Below are positions 1 through 8,889 of a stretch of DNA of 64,000 nt, in pieces. A program made the translations under genes and the position numbers. Every line of letters begins with the position of its first letter. Position 1 is the stretch's first letter. This stretch comes from Azospira inquinata (lineage in GTDB: Bacteria; Pseudomonadota; Gammaproteobacteria; Burkholderiales; Rhodocyclaceae): the NCBI RefSeq assembly GCF_018905915.1, contig NZ_CP064782.1, forward strand, positions 2,976,001-3,040,000. Reading direction: 5' to 3'. A model generated the notes under the pieces. That model saw nothing but the letters and a program-made list of their open reading frames with translations, made no database searches and was not told where the DNA came from.

Positions 1-30
1 AGAAACCGGTGGCGTGAGCCTGCCGGATTT

Positions 31-1026
31 TTAGCTTTCCGGGAAAAAGCGAGAGGCGCCGTCTCTGGGGAGATTCATGCCCGTGGCCTTAGCCCGTTGC
101 AACAGTTCCCAGTAATAGCGGTAGGAGGCCCGGTCGTGGAGTCGTCCGGCGTGCTGAATGGGACCCCAGTCCTGGTCCTGGGCGGCGGCCAAGATGTCCA
201 CCGCAGCTTCCACCTCAGAGAAGTCCGGGCGCATGGCTTCCACGATGGGCATGATCTGGGCCGGGTGGATGCTCCACATGCGCAGATAGCCGAAATTCTG
301 GCGGGCCCGGCGGGCGTCGTCGAAAACCACCCGGGGGTCCTTCAATTCCGTGGTCACGTTGTGGGAGGGCGCCACCCCGTGGGCCAGGGCGGCGGCGGAA
401 ATCTCGCACTTGGCCCGGGTTACCAGGGGGTGGGTGAATTGTCCGGGGCTTTTCATGGCGGTGCCCGGGATGGCGCCGTGATGGCCGGAGACAAAGTCCA
501 TAAGACCGAAATCCAGGCTTTCCACCCCTTCCAGAGCCGCAATCTGCCATGCGTCCCGCAGGGCGCCGTGGGTTTCGATGAGCACGTGGACGGGCAGGGC
601 TTTGCCGGTAGCGTATTGGGCCTCCGCCCGGCGTAGGGCGGCGATCTGGGTCTGGGCGTCGGCGACGGAACGTACTTTGGGTAGGGTCAGGAAGGCCAGG
701 CGGCGCCCGGCGATGCGGATCAGAATGTCCAGATCCGCCTGCCAGTGGTTGTGGGTGATGTCGTGGATGCGGGCACCCACCCGACCAAAACGGTTGTCCG
801 GACTGACAATGAGATTGGCGGCCATGGTGGCGTGGGCCGTTTCCGTGCCCGCCTTGGCTCCATCCTCGCAATCACAGGTCAGATCAAAAACCGGGCCCAG
901 CTCGTGTTGTAGCTGGAGCGCCTTAAGCATGAGCTTTTCCGAACCGGCGTAATGATCCACCACCGGCAGGATGGGGAAGGGCTTTTCTCCGGCAAACAGG
1001 ACATCTTGAGGATGGCGTAGGGTCAT
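31..1026 (-). CDS. HpcH/HpaI aldolase / citrate-lyase-beta-like CoA ester lyase
   Basis: This is a TIM-barrel C-C lyase of the CitE/malyl-CoA-lyase superfamily, about 331 residues from the chosen start. A CDCEDGAK segment near residue 67 holds the acidic metal ligand. An IETHGAL strand follows, then a GLMDF segment with the second acidic residue. Enzymes of this family split or form acyl-CoA esters such as citryl-CoA or malyl-CoA with Mg2+; the substrate cannot be read from the sequence. The ATG at 1026 is preferred because the preceding in-frame start is a TTG that adds 15 poorly family-like residues. Neither start has a clear ribosome binding site. It is divergent from the cytochrome b561 gene and lies beside the TCA cluster, which suggests a role in central C4/C2 acid metabolism. 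Confidence 0.8.
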   Translation of the reverse strand: MTLRHPQDVLFAGEKPFPILPVVDHYAGSEKLMLKALQLQHELGPVFDLTCDCEDGAKAGTETAHATMAANLIVSPDNRFGRVGARIHDITHNHWQADLDILIRIAGRRLAFLTLPKVRSVADAQTQIAALRRAEAQYATGKALPVHVLIETHGALRDAWQIAALEGVESLDFGLMDFVSGHHGAIPGTAMKSPGQFTHPLVTRAKCEISAAALAHGVAPSHNVTTELKDPRVVFDDARRARQNFGYLRMWSIHPAQIMPIVEAMRPDFSEVEAAVDILAAAQDQDWGPIQHAGRLHDRASYRYYWELLQRAKATGMNLPRDGASRFFPES

Positions 1027-1153
1027 GGTGTTTGGGTAAGAAAGTAAGACTTGGATTCTACCGTAGTCCAAGCCTGGGGCCGGTTAAGCATCCATTAAGA
1101 ATTCCTAGTCAGAATGAAGCTTTCCCACTCTATTCCTTAGAGGATATCCGCAT

Positions 1154-1702
1154 ATGAACGCACTTCCTGCAGTCCAGCCAGAACGCTTTACCCGGGTGGC
1201 CATGATTTGCCATTGGCTGACCCTGGTCCTGGTGTTGGGTGCCCTGGGGACCATTGAGGTTTCCGATTTCTATGAAAAAGGCACCCCTTTGCGTACGGCC
1301 CTGCATGGCTGGCATTTTCAGTGGGGCCTGGCCATCCTGGCGCTGACCCTGGTGCGCTTGGTCTGGCGCTTCTTCCATCGTCCCCCGGAAGGTCCGGCCC
1401 AGCCGGGAACCTGGGAAGCCTGGGCCGCGCTGGCGATGCATTGGGCTTTGTACGGAGTGCTGCTGCTCCTGCCCTTGCTGGGTATTCTGGGGGTATTGCT
1501 TTCCGGTACGACCTTGAGTTTTCTGGGCTGGCCCTTGCCCCTTGCCTTGGAGGTGAATAAAGGCCTGGGCCATGACTTGAAGGAGGTGCATGAAACCCTG
1601 GGGAATCTATTCATCGGTCTCATTGGTCTCCACGTAGCAGCCGCTCTCTGGCATCAATGGATACGCAAAGATAACTTGCTGTCCCGCATGTTGCCCTGGT
1701 AG
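1154..1702 (+). CDS. Cytochrome b561 family di-heme membrane protein
   Basis: An integral membrane protein of 182 residues with four hydrophobic helices. Histidines expected to bind two b hemes sit in CHW near residue 20, LHGWH near 51-54, MHW near 95 and VHETLGN near 137. These match the bacterial cytochrome b561 (CybB/YodB) family, which moves electrons between membrane quinols and other acceptors. The gene stands alone: it diverges from the lyase upstream and converges on mdh, with a shared terminator between them. The physiological partner is unknown. Confidence 0.88.
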   Translation: MNALPAVQPERFTRVAMICHWLTLVLVLGALGTIEVSDFYEKGTPLRTALHGWHFQWGLAILALTLVRLVWRFFHRPPEGPAQPGTWEAWAALAMHWALYGVLLLLPLLGILGVLLSGTTLSFLGWPLPLALEVNKGLGHDLKEVHETLGNLFIGLIGLHVAAALWHQWIRKDNLLSRMLPW

Positions 1703-1717
1703 GCGGGGTTTAGAGCA

Positions 1718-1752
1718 TAAAAAAGCCGCAGGCAAAAACCTGCGGCTTTTTT
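1718..1752. terminator. Bidirectional intrinsic terminator between cytochrome b561 and mdh
   Basis: A perfect GC-rich stem (AAAAAGCCGCAGG pairing with CCTGCGGCTTTTT) with a short A-rich loop is flanked by an A-run on one side and a T-run on the other. It can end transcription from both convergent genes. Confidence 0.92.
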
Positions 1753-1767
1753 GTGGGGAAGGGCAGC

Positions 1768-2757
1768 TTACTTCAGCAGGTGGGCCACACCAGCGGCTTC
1801 TTCCTTCAGTTCGTTCAGGGTGTTGTTGATCTTACCTTGGCTGTATTCGTCGATTTCCAGGCCTTGGATGATCTTGTATTCACCGCCCTTGCATTCGCAG
1901 GGGAAGCCGAACACGATGCCTTCGGGGATGCCGTAGGAACCGTCGGAGGGAACACCCATGGTGACCCACTTGTCGGAGCCCAGCACCCAGTCATGGACGT
2001 GGTCGATGGCGGCATTGGCGGCAGAAGCGGCGGAGGACAGACCCCGGGCTTCAATAATGGCGGCGCCCCGCTTGCCCACGGTGGGCAGGAACACGTCGTT
2101 GTTCCACACCGGATCATTCACCAGCGCCTTGACGCTGTCACCGTTGGAGGTGGCAAAGCGGTAGTCGGCGTACATGGAGGGGGAGTGGTTGCCCCACACC
2201 ACCATCTTTTCGATGGAAGAAACGGCACGACCGGTCTTGGCGGCCAGTTGGGACAGGGCCCGGTTGTGGTCCAGACGCAGCATACCGTGGTAGTTGCGGG
2301 GATCGGTGCGGCCAACCTTGATGGCGGCGGAGCGGGCGATGTAGGCGTTGGTGTTGGCGGGGTTACCGACCACCAGAACCTTCACGTTCTCCTTGGCGTT
2401 TTCAGCGATGGCCTTGCCTTGAACGGTGAAGATTTGACCGTTGGCTTCCAGCAGATCCTTCCGTTCCATACCCTTGGAGCGGGGGCGGGCGCCAACCAGC
2501 AGACAGACATCAGCATCCTTGAAGGCGACGGCGGGTTCGTCGGTGGCGACCACACCGGCCAGCAGCGGGAACGCGCAGTCTTCCAATTCCATGATTACGC
2601 CCTTGACGGCTTGTTGGGCTTGGGGCAGGTCCAGCAACTGGAGGATGACGGGTTGATCTTTTCCAAGCATTTCGCCGGAAGCGATGCGGAAAAGCAGGCT
2701 GTAACCAATCTGGCCAGCGGCACCGGTGACGGCGACGCGCATGGGGGCTTTGGACAT
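1768..2757 (-). CDS. mdh: Malate dehydrogenase (NAD-dependent)
   Basis: Oxidises malate to oxaloacetate in the cytoplasm. The 329-residue length is typical of the bacterial group with an extended N-terminus. The Rossmann signature TGAAGQIGY is at residues 11-19. The mobile loop carries substrate-binding arginines (R91/R93/R99 in [11 protein letters not shown]). The catalytic pair is D163 in RLDHNR and H191 in WGNHS. A strong AGGAG ribosome binding site lies seven bases before the ATG. The gene is transcribed away from the GntR regulator and the sdh operon, so the 2758-3025 gap must hold both promoters. Confidence 0.97.
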   Translation of the reverse strand: MSKAPMRVAVTGAAGQIGYSLLFRIASGEMLGKDQPVILQLLDLPQAQQAVKGVIMELEDCAFPLLAGVVATDEPAVAFKDADVCLLVGARPRSKGMERKDLLEANGQIFTVQGKAIAENAKENVKVLVVGNPANTNAYIARSAAIKVGRTDPRNYHGMLRLDHNRALSQLAAKTGRAVSSIEKMVVWGNHSPSMYADYRFATSNGDSVKALVNDPVWNNDVFLPTVGKRGAAIIEARGLSSAASAANAAIDHVHDWVLGSDKWVTMGVPSDGSYGIPEGIVFGFPCECKGGEYKIIQGLEIDEYSQGKINNTLNELKEEAAGVAHLLK

Positions 2758-2970
2758 GTTGCGGCTCCTGAATTTATGCAGTCAATAAGGGGGAATTCGT
2801 CCGCCTGGACGACTTTGAATCCTCTGGGCGGGGGCGGCTGCAAGCGGTCCGGAGAAGCCCCGGCTGATAGCGAGGGGATTGGGATTTCCAGCGGCGACGC
2901 CGATGGCGGGCAGCTTGAAGCGGAAAAATGATAGGCGGTTCAAATCCCGGTGTCAATGATTCATTATATG

Positions 2971-2982
2971 TCTTATATAAGA
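2971..2982. promoter_or_regulatory. Perfect 12-bp palindrome, candidate GntR operator
   Basis: TCTTATATAAGA is self-complementary and extends to a near-palindrome over 2968-2985 with one mismatched pair. It lies about 45 bases before the GntR start and within the mdh-GntR divergent gap. GntR-family proteins bind short palindromes, and many repress their own gene. That this site is the operator is inference. Confidence 0.55.
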
Positions 2983-3025
2983 TATCAGTATTACAATAGA
3001 CGAATCAAAACTTTTGTGCTGAAAT

Positions 3026-3775
3026 ATGCCTATCATGAATCGAGCAGCTACAACTCCTTCCCCAACCTTTAGTCCGTTGTACCGGCAAATCAAGGACTTA
3101 ATGGTCCGCAGCCTGGAACTTGGCGAGTGGGGGCCGGGCGATGCCATTCCGAGTGAGTCGGAATTGGCTGCTCGTTTCAGCGTCAGTCAGGGGACCGTGC
3201 GCAAAGCCATTGACGAAATGGCCGCGGAAAATCTACTGGTCCGCCGTCAGGGTAAAGGGACATTTGTCTCCACCCACAACGATCCCCGCTCCCTTTTCCG
3301 TTTTCTCCGTCTCCAGCCCAACGAAGGCGAAATCGATCAGTCCATCAGTGAGCCGGTGGAATGCTGGCGCGCCAAGGCGGGTCAGGATGTGTCCCGGGTG
3401 CTGGGGCTGGCGGTGGGAACGCCAATTACCATTCTACGCCGGTTGTTGAGTTTTGATGGGGAACCGGCTCTGGTGGATGAAATCTATCTGCCGTCCGATC
3501 TCTTTCCTGATCTGAGTCTGGATGTCTTGCAACATAACGATATGTCCCTCTACCGGTTATATGAAAACCGCTACGGGGTGCGCATGATCCGGGCGGAAGA
3601 ACGTATTCGGGCCATTGCCGCTGACAAGGTTAATGGGGAACTGCTTAAGGTGCCGGAAGGCTCCCCCTTGCTGCTAGTGGAGCGGGTGGCCTTTACCTAT
3701 GGCAATAAGCCGGTGGAATGGCGGCGGGGCTTTTATGCCACCAACCGATATCATTATTTCAATGAATTAAGCTGA
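3026..3775 (+). CDS. GntR-family (HutC/UTRA) transcriptional regulator
   Basis: A 249-residue regulator. Residues 15-85 form the winged helix-turn-helix (LYRQIKDLM, then SESELAARFSVSQGTVRKAID and the wing RRQGKGTFV). Residues 100-245 form the UTRA effector-binding domain, with the usual closing pattern of a hydrophobic effector pocket and RRGFYATNRYHY. UTRA domains usually sense small metabolites. Its position between divergent mdh and the sdh operon suggests it controls TCA-cycle genes in response to a pathway intermediate; the ligand is not predictable here. A second in-frame ATG three codons downstream (3035) is an equally possible start, since no strong ribosome binding site decides between them. 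Confidence 0.88.
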   Translation: MPIMNRAATTPSPTFSPLYRQIKDLMVRSLELGEWGPGDAIPSESELAARFSVSQGTVRKAIDEMAAENLLVRRQGKGTFVSTHNDPRSLFRFLRLQPNEGEIDQSISEPVECWRAKAGQDVSRVLGLAVGTPITILRRLLSFDGEPALVDEIYLPSDLFPDLSLDVLQHNDMSLYRLYENRYGVRMIRAEERIRAIAADKVNGELLKVPEGSPLLLVERVAFTYGNKPVEWRRGFYATNRYHYFNELS

Positions 3776-3801
3776 AGGAGGTGGCGTGGGGCTGGAGGCG
3801 G

Positions 3802-3818
3802 TTTGCCACATTGGCAAA
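3802..3818. promoter_or_regulatory. Inverted repeat TTTGCCA-CAT-TGGCAAA upstream of sdhC
   Basis: Perfect 7-bp arms surround a 3-bp spacer, just before an AT-rich stretch containing TATAAT at 3830-3835. The arms include -35-like hexamers (TTGCCA, TTGGCA), but the spacing to TATAAT is 21 or 13 bases, so the exact promoter is unresolved. A regulator bound here would overlap the promoter of the sdh operon. Confidence 0.4.
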
Positions 3819-3903
3819 GTATAAAAATATATAATTCAAAAGTTTCAAAAAGGGCGCGGTGGCTTCGGTTACCGCTTCGCAACAAGCAAGAGGGATGATG
3901 TTC

Positions 3904-4296
3904 ATGGCAGAACTAACCATCAAGAAAAAACGTCCGAAGCACTTGGACGTGACAAAGATCCGACTGCCCCTTCCGGGTATTCTCTCCATTCTCCACCGCG
4001 TTAGCGGCGCAGGCCTGTTCCTGCTCCTGCCTTTGCTGCTGTGGCTGTTCCAGTGCAGTGTGGATTCCCCCGAATCCTTCGGTACCTTCAAGGCCGTGGT
4101 GAGCTTCCCCCTGGTGAAGCTGGTGCTGCTGGGCTTGATCTGGGCCTTCTGCCACCACTTCTGCGCCGGGATTCGCTTCCTGTTCCTGGATATGCACGTG
4201 GGCGTGGATCTTCCTTCCGCTCGCCTGACCAGCAAAATCGCGTTTGTGGTTAGCCTGGCGCTGACCGTTCTTCTGGGAGCCAAGCTGCTATGGTAA
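3904..4296 (+). CDS. sdhC: Succinate dehydrogenase cytochrome b556 subunit
   Basis: One of two membrane anchors of complex II, which passes electrons from succinate to ubiquinone. The 130-residue form starting MAELTIKKK is preferred. ATGs at 3895 and 3898 are in frame, and AGAGGG at about 3888-3893 could serve 3898 or 3904. Three transmembrane helices are visible. The quinone-site pattern SILHRVSG spans residues 28-35. Heme-ligand histidines H84/H85 lie in FCHHFCAG. The stop codon overlaps the sdhD start by seven bases, indicating translational coupling in the sdhCDAB operon. Confidence 0.93.
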   Translation: MAELTIKKKRPKHLDVTKIRLPLPGILSILHRVSGAGLFLLLPLLLWLFQCSVDSPESFGTFKAVVSFPLVKLVLLGLIWAFCHHFCAGIRFLFLDMHVGVDLPSARLTSKIAFVVSLALTVLLGAKLLW

Positions 4297-4637
4297 ATCG
4301 CATCGTTGTGGGCGCCCATTACGGGCTGCGGGATTGGATCGCTCAACGGGCGACGGCCGTGGTGATGGCGGTGTACTCGGTCATTCTCCTGGTGACGGTC
4401 GGGGCCATCGGTCCGGATAGCTTTGAAGCCTGGCGGGGCATTTTTGCCAACGGTTTCATGAAGTTCATCACCTTCCTCTTTTTCCTGAGCCTGTTCTTTC
4501 ACGCCTGGGTCGGTATTCGGGATATCTGGATGGACTACGTTAAGCCCACCAGTGTGCGGCTGACGCTGCATGTCCTGACTCTTCTCGCCCTGATCGGCTA
4601 TGCCGGCTGGGCCGCTCAGATTCTGTGGAGACTGTAA
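4290..4637 (+). CDS. sdhD: Succinate dehydrogenase membrane anchor subunit
   Basis: Second membrane anchor of complex II, 115 residues with three hydrophobic helices. The motif HAWVGIRDIWMDY places heme/quinone residues H71, D82 and Y83 at the same numbers as in the Escherichia coli protein. It starts inside the end of sdhC and ends three bases before sdhA, so it is translationally coupled to both. Confidence 0.94.
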   Translation: MVNRIVVGAHYGLRDWIAQRATAVVMAVYSVILLVTVGAIGPDSFEAWRGIFANGFMKFITFLFFLSLFFHAWVGIRDIWMDYVKPTSVRLTLHVLTLLALIGYAGWAAQILWRL

Positions 4638-4640
4638 CTG

Positions 4641-6425
4641 ATGACTATCCCGGTTCATAAATTTGACGTCGTTATCGTGGGCGCCGGCGGCGCCGGTCTG
4701 CGGGCCGCTTTGCAGGTTTCCGAAGCGGGTCTGAAGACCGCCGTGCTGACCAAGGTTTTTCCCACCCGCAGCCACACCGTGGCGGCCCAAGGCGGGGTGG
4801 CCGCTTCCCTGGGGAATGTGACCGAAGACAACTGGCGCTGGCACATGTACGACACCGTCAAGGGGTCCGATTGGCTGGGTGACCAGGACGCCATCGAATT
4901 CATGGTGCGCAAGGCCAATGAAGTGGTGGTGGAGCTGGAACACTACGGCATGCCCTTCGATCGCCTGGATAACGGCAAGATTTATCAACGGCCTTTCGGT
5001 GGCCACTCCCAGAACTTTGGCGAAAAGCCGGTGAATCGTTCCTGTGCCGCCGCTGACCGTACCGGTCACGCCATGCTGCATGCCATGTACCAACGGAACG
5101 TACGGGCCCATACCCAGTTCTTTGTGGAATGGATGGCTCTGGACCTGATCCGTGACGCCGACGGGGAAGTGCTGGGCGTGGTAGCCCTGGAAATGGAAAC
5201 GGGCGAAGTCCATATTTTCCATGCCAAGGCCACGATTTTCGCCACCGGCGGTGCCGGTCGGATTTTCTATTCTTCCACCAACGCCTTCATCAATACCGGT
5301 GACGGCCTGGGTATGGCGGCGCGGGCCGGTATTCCCCTGGAGGATATGGAATTCTGGCAATTCCACCCCACCGGAGTGGCCGGTGCCGGGGTGCTGATTA
5401 CGGAAGGGGTGCGGGGCGAGGGCGGTATTCTGCGCAACGCCAACGGCGAACGTTTCATGGAACGTTACGCGCCCAACCTGAAGGATCTGGCTTCCCGTGA
5501 CGTGGTGTCCCGCGCCATGGTGACGGAAATGAAGGAAGGCCGGGGTTGCGGTGCCAATAAGGACTACGTCCTGTTGGATATCACCCACCTGGCTCCCGAA
5601 ACCATCATGAAGCGCTTGCCCGGGATTCGGGATATCTCCATCCAGTTTGCTGGTGTTGATCCCATCAAGACCCCGATCCCCGTGGTGCCGACCTGCCACT
5701 ACCAGATGGGTGGTATTCCTACCAACTATCAAGGTCAGGTAGTGATGCCCCAGGGCGACGATCTGGCCGCTCCGGTCAAGGGCTTCTACGCTGCTGGCGA
5801 ATGCGCCTGCGCCTCGGTGCACGGGGCCAACCGGCTGGGTACCAACTCCCTGCTTGACCTTCTGGTGTTCGGTAAGTCCGCCGGTGAAACGGTGATTGAG
5901 GACCTGAAGAACAACAAGGCCCATAAGCCCCTGCCGGAAAACGCTGCTGACTACGCCCTGTCCCGCCTGAATCGTCTGGAAACCCAGAAGAACGGGGAAG
6001 ACGTGGCCGAAGTCATGACGGCTATGCAACGGGTCATGCAAGGCCACGCCGGTGTGTTCCGCTTCAAGGAACTGCTCCACGAAGGTGTGGAACAAATCGC
6101 CAAGGTGGCGGAACGGGTGCAAAGCACCGAGATCAAGGACAAGTCCAAGGTCTGGAACACCGCCCGCAGCGAAGCCCTGGAACTGGAAAACCTCATCGAA
6201 GTGGCTAAGGCCACCATGATTTCCGCTGAAGCTCGGAAGGAATCCCGTGGCGCCCACGTGCGGAACGATGCTCCGGATACGGCGGAACACCCGGATGGGC
6301 GGAACGACCAGGAATGGCTGAAGCACACCCTGTGGTTCCGCGATGGCAATCGTCTGCAATACAAGCCGGTTCAGATGAAGCCGCTGACGGCGGAAACTGT
6401 CGCTCTGAAGAAGCGGGTCTATTAA
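4641..6425 (+). CDS. sdhA: Succinate dehydrogenase flavoprotein subunit
   Basis: Catalytic subunit oxidising succinate to fumarate on the cytoplasmic face of the membrane. It has 594 residues, the usual length. The FAD-binding GAGGAGLRAA is at residues 14-23. H45 in TRSHTVAAQGG is the residue that carries covalently bound FAD. Active-site features include H242 (HPTGVAG), R258 (GVRGEGG), the proton-shuttling R286 (LASRDVVSRA) and the late HGANRLGTNSLLD segment. It sits between sdhD and sdhB in the operon. Confidence 0.98.
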   Translation: MTIPVHKFDVVIVGAGGAGLRAALQVSEAGLKTAVLTKVFPTRSHTVAAQGGVAASLGNVTEDNWRWHMYDTVKGSDWLGDQDAIEFMVRKANEVVVELEHYGMPFDRLDNGKIYQRPFGGHSQNFGEKPVNRSCAAADRTGHAMLHAMYQRNVRAHTQFFVEWMALDLIRDADGEVLGVVALEMETGEVHIFHAKATIFATGGAGRIFYSSTNAFINTGDGLGMAARAGIPLEDMEFWQFHPTGVAGAGVLITEGVRGEGGILRNANGERFMERYAPNLKDLASRDVVSRAMVTEMKEGRGCGANKDYVLLDITHLAPETIMKRLPGIRDISIQFAGVDPIKTPIPVVPTCHYQMGGIPTNYQGQVVMPQGDDLAAPVKGFYAAGECACASVHGANRLGTNSLLDLLVFGKSAGETVIEDLKNNKAHKPLPENAADYALSRLNRLETQKNGEDVAEVMTAMQRVMQGHAGVFRFKELLHEGVEQIAKVAERVQSTEIKDKSKVWNTARSEALELENLIEVAKATMISAEARKESRGAHVRNDAPDTAEHPDGRNDQEWLKHTLWFRDGNRLQYKPVQMKPLTAETVALKKRVY

Positions 6426-6443
6426 GGAGCGGAGATAAAAGAT

Positions 6444-7154
6444 ATGAGCAAACGTACCGTTCAATTCAAAGTTTATCGCTACGATCCGGACAAGGACGAT
6501 GCGCCCTACATGCAGGACATTTCCGTGGAGCTGGAAGAAACGGATAAGAAACTGCTGGCAGCTCTGGTGCGCCTCAAGGCCAAGGACGATACCTTCTCCT
6601 TCCGCCGTTCCTGCCGGGAAGGGGTGTGCGGTTCCGACGCCATGAACGTCAATGGCAAGAACCGCCTCTCCTGCTTGACCAATGTGGACGAGTTGGCCCA
6701 GCCCATCGTGCTGCGGCCCTTGCCCGGACTGCCCGTCATCCGCGATCTGATCGTGGATATGACCCAGTTCTTCAAGCAATACCATTCCATCAAGCCCTAC
6801 CTGATCAACAATGATCCGGCTCCCGAACGGGAACGGTATCAGTCTCCTGAAGATCGGGAAGAGCTGAACGGCCTCTACGAGTGCATCCTGTGCGCCTGCT
6901 GCTCCACGTCCTGCCCCTCCTTCTGGTGGAATCCGGACAAATTCGTGGGGCCCGCCGGTCTGCTGGCCGCCTATCGGTTCATCGCCGATACCCGGGACCA
7001 AGCGACCAACGAGCGTCTGGACAACCTGGAAGACCCGTACCGGTTGTTCCGTTGCCACACCATCATGAACTGCGTTGATGTTTGTCCGAAGGGTTTGAAC
7101 CCCACCAAAGCCATCGGCAAGATCAAAGAGTTGATGGTTAAGCGCGCGGTCTGA
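6444..7154 (+). CDS. sdhB: Succinate dehydrogenase iron-sulfur subunit
   Basis: Electron-transfer subunit of complex II, 236 residues. The 2Fe-2S ligands are C57, C62, D65 and C77; the aspartate in third place is as in E. coli. The C-terminal half carries CILCACCSTSCP (C147, C150, C153, C157) and CHTIMNCVDVC (C204, C210, C214), which bind the 4Fe-4S and 3Fe-4S clusters. AAGGAGCGGAG upstream is a good ribosome binding site. Its stop shares one base with the sdhE start. Confidence 0.98.
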   Translation: MSKRTVQFKVYRYDPDKDDAPYMQDISVELEETDKKLLAALVRLKAKDDTFSFRRSCREGVCGSDAMNVNGKNRLSCLTNVDELAQPIVLRPLPGLPVIRDLIVDMTQFFKQYHSIKPYLINNDPAPERERYQSPEDREELNGLYECILCACCSTSCPSFWWNPDKFVGPAGLLAAYRFIADTRDQATNERLDNLEDPYRLFRCHTIMNCVDVCPKGLNPTKAIGKIKELMVKRAV

Positions 7155-7396
7155 TGGAACGAGCAGAATACGAGCGCCTTCGCTGGCGCTGTATCCGTCG
7201 GGGCCTCCTCGAGTTGGACCTGAAGCTGACCAAATTCCTCGATGAGGAATTTGCCAAGCTGACGGACGAGGAGGTCCAGGCCTTCAAGGTCTTGGCGGAG
7301 ATGGAGGATCTGGACCTCTGGTCGTTGATTGCCAGCGACCGGCAGGCCCCGGACCCGCGGCTTACCGGAATATTGGCCAAGCTGCGTAAGTGTTGA
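7154..7396 (+). CDS. sdhE: FAD assembly factor SdhE
   Basis: A small soluble protein of 80 residues that helps attach FAD covalently to SdhA. The family signature RGxxE appears as RRGLLELD near residues 15-22, followed by the acidic helix FLDEEFAKLTDEE. The start overlaps the sdhB stop (TGATG), so it is co-translated with the enzyme it matures. Confidence 0.94.
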   Translation: MERAEYERLRWRCIRRGLLELDLKLTKFLDEEFAKLTDEEVQAFKVLAEMEDLDLWSLIASDRQAPDPRLTGILAKLRKC

Positions 7397-7405
7397 GTAA
7401 GGATA

Positions 7406-7462
7406 CCGCGGCAACATCGCGGTTCCCTGCTTGTGTAGTAATGACCACCATATAACCATTAC
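7406..7462 (+). other. Two small stem-loops between sdhE and gltA
   Basis: CCGCG-gcaacat-CGCGG (7406-7422) and GTAATG-N13-CATTAC (7438-7462) precede gltA. The second ends about a dozen bases before the gltA start, directly before the AGGGG ribosome binding site. Neither has a T-run, so they are not terminators. mRNA processing or translational control of gltA is possible but unproven. Confidence 0.4.
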
Positions 7463-7474
7463 AGGGGCTGAAAC

Positions 7475-8770
7475 ATGAGCGAACGCAAAGCTACACTCTC
7501 AATTGAAGGCACGGATCCGGTCGATTTCCCGATTCTGACGCCCACCCACGGTAACGACTGCATCGACATTCGTACCCTGGGCGCCAAAACCGGTCACTTT
7601 ACCTACGATTCTGGCTTTCTTTCCACCGCCAGCTGCAAATCCAAGATCACCTTCATTGATGGTGAAAAGGGTGAGTTGCTGTACCGTGGTTACCCCATCG
7701 AACAATTGGCCGAACAGTGCAACTTCCTTGAAGTCGCCTACCTGTTGAAAAACGGCGAATTGCCCAACGCCAAAGAGAAACTAGATTTTGAAAGCACCAT
7801 CAAGTCCCACACGATGGTGCACGAACAGCTGGTGAAGTTCTTCCAAGGCTTCCGCCGGGACGCCCACCCCATGGCAATAATGGTTGGCGTGGTCGGCGCC
7901 CTGTCCGCCTTTTATCACGAAGCCCACGATTTCTCCGACGCGGAACATCGCAGCATCAGCTTTAACCGCATTGTGGCCAAGATGCCCACCATCGTGGCCC
8001 TGGCTTATAAGTACTCCCGCGGTGAGCCCCTGATGTACCCGCGCAATGACCTGGACTACACCGCCAACTTCATGCAAATGATGTTCGGCACCCCCTGCGA
8101 GACCTATGTCCCGAATCCGGTGCTGGTCCACGCCCTGGACGTGATTTTCACTCTTCACGCCGATCACGAGCAAAACGCCTCCACCTCCACGGTGCGCCTG
8201 GCCGGCTCCTCCGGTGCCAATCCCTTCGCCTGTATCTCTGCCGGTATCGCCTGTCTGTGGGGCCCGGCTCACGGCGGCGCCAATGAAGCCTGTCTGAAGA
8301 TGCTGGAAGAAATCGGCGACGTTTCCCGGGTGGGCGAATACATCACCCGCGCCAAGGACAAGAGCGATTCCTTCAAGCTCATGGGCTTCGGTCACCGGGT
8401 CTACAAGAACTTCGACCCCCGGGCCAAGCTGATGCGCAAGGTCTGCAACGACGTGCTGACCGAACTGGGCCTGGAAAACAGCCGCCTCTTCAAGCTGGCC
8501 ATGGCGCTGGAAAAGATCGCCCTGGAAGACGATTACTTCATCGAGAAGAAGCTCTACCCGAACGTGGACTTCTACTCCGGTATCGTCCAAAAGGCCCTGG
8601 GCATCCCCACCACCATGTTTACCTGCATCTTCGCCCTGGCGCGGACCGTGGGTTGGATGGCCCAGTGGGAAGAAATGATCTCCGATCCGGAATACAAGAT
8701 CGGGCGTCCCCGTCAGCTCTACGTCGGTTCCGCCAAGCGGGACGTCGTCCCCCTGGCCGGCCGCAAGTAA
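7475..8770 (+). CDS. gltA: Citrate synthase (type II)
   Basis: Condenses acetyl-CoA and oxaloacetate to citrate. The 431 residues and the extra N-terminal domain are typical of the hexameric, NADH-sensitive Gram-negative type. The catalytic triad is H266 (AHGGANE), H307 (GFGHRVYKN) and D365 (YPNVDFYSG). An AGGGG ribosome binding site precedes the ATG. It lies downstream of sdhE and is followed by a terminator, so it may end the sdh transcript or use its own promoter. Confidence 0.98.
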   Translation: MSERKATLSIEGTDPVDFPILTPTHGNDCIDIRTLGAKTGHFTYDSGFLSTASCKSKITFIDGEKGELLYRGYPIEQLAEQCNFLEVAYLLKNGELPNAKEKLDFESTIKSHTMVHEQLVKFFQGFRRDAHPMAIMVGVVGALSAFYHEAHDFSDAEHRSISFNRIVAKMPTIVALAYKYSRGEPLMYPRNDLDYTANFMQMMFGTPCETYVPNPVLVHALDVIFTLHADHEQNASTSTVRLAGSSGANPFACISAGIACLWGPAHGGANEACLKMLEEIGDVSRVGEYITRAKDKSDSFKLMGFGHRVYKNFDPRAKLMRKVCNDVLTELGLENSRLFKLAMALEKIALEDDYFIEKKLYPNVDFYSGIVQKALGIPTTMFTCIFALARTVGWMAQWEEMISDPEYKIGRPRQLYVGSAKRDVVPLAGRK

Positions 8771-8779
8771 GTCGGAAGA

Positions 8780-8802
8780 GGGGCGGGCGACCGCCCCTTT
8801 TT
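8780..8802 (+). terminator. Intrinsic terminator after gltA
   Basis: Seven GC pairs (GGGGCGG/CCGCCCC) close a GCGA tetraloop and are followed by TTTTT. It separates gltA from the sucA transcript. Confidence 0.88.
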
Positions 8803-8889
8803 CGCATCGGATCGGCGGTTTTAACCGTCGGCCAGTTGGCTCCGACCACGGGGCCCAGAAAATAACATCACACCACACAGGTGATTGCC

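Noticed and set aside
3759-7058. Very long minus-strand open frame (1099 codons) opposite sdhC-sdhB
   Set aside because: It is the antisense of the sdh operon. The translation is His/Gly/Gln-rich and low in family-like features, as expected from the complement of GC-rich codons.
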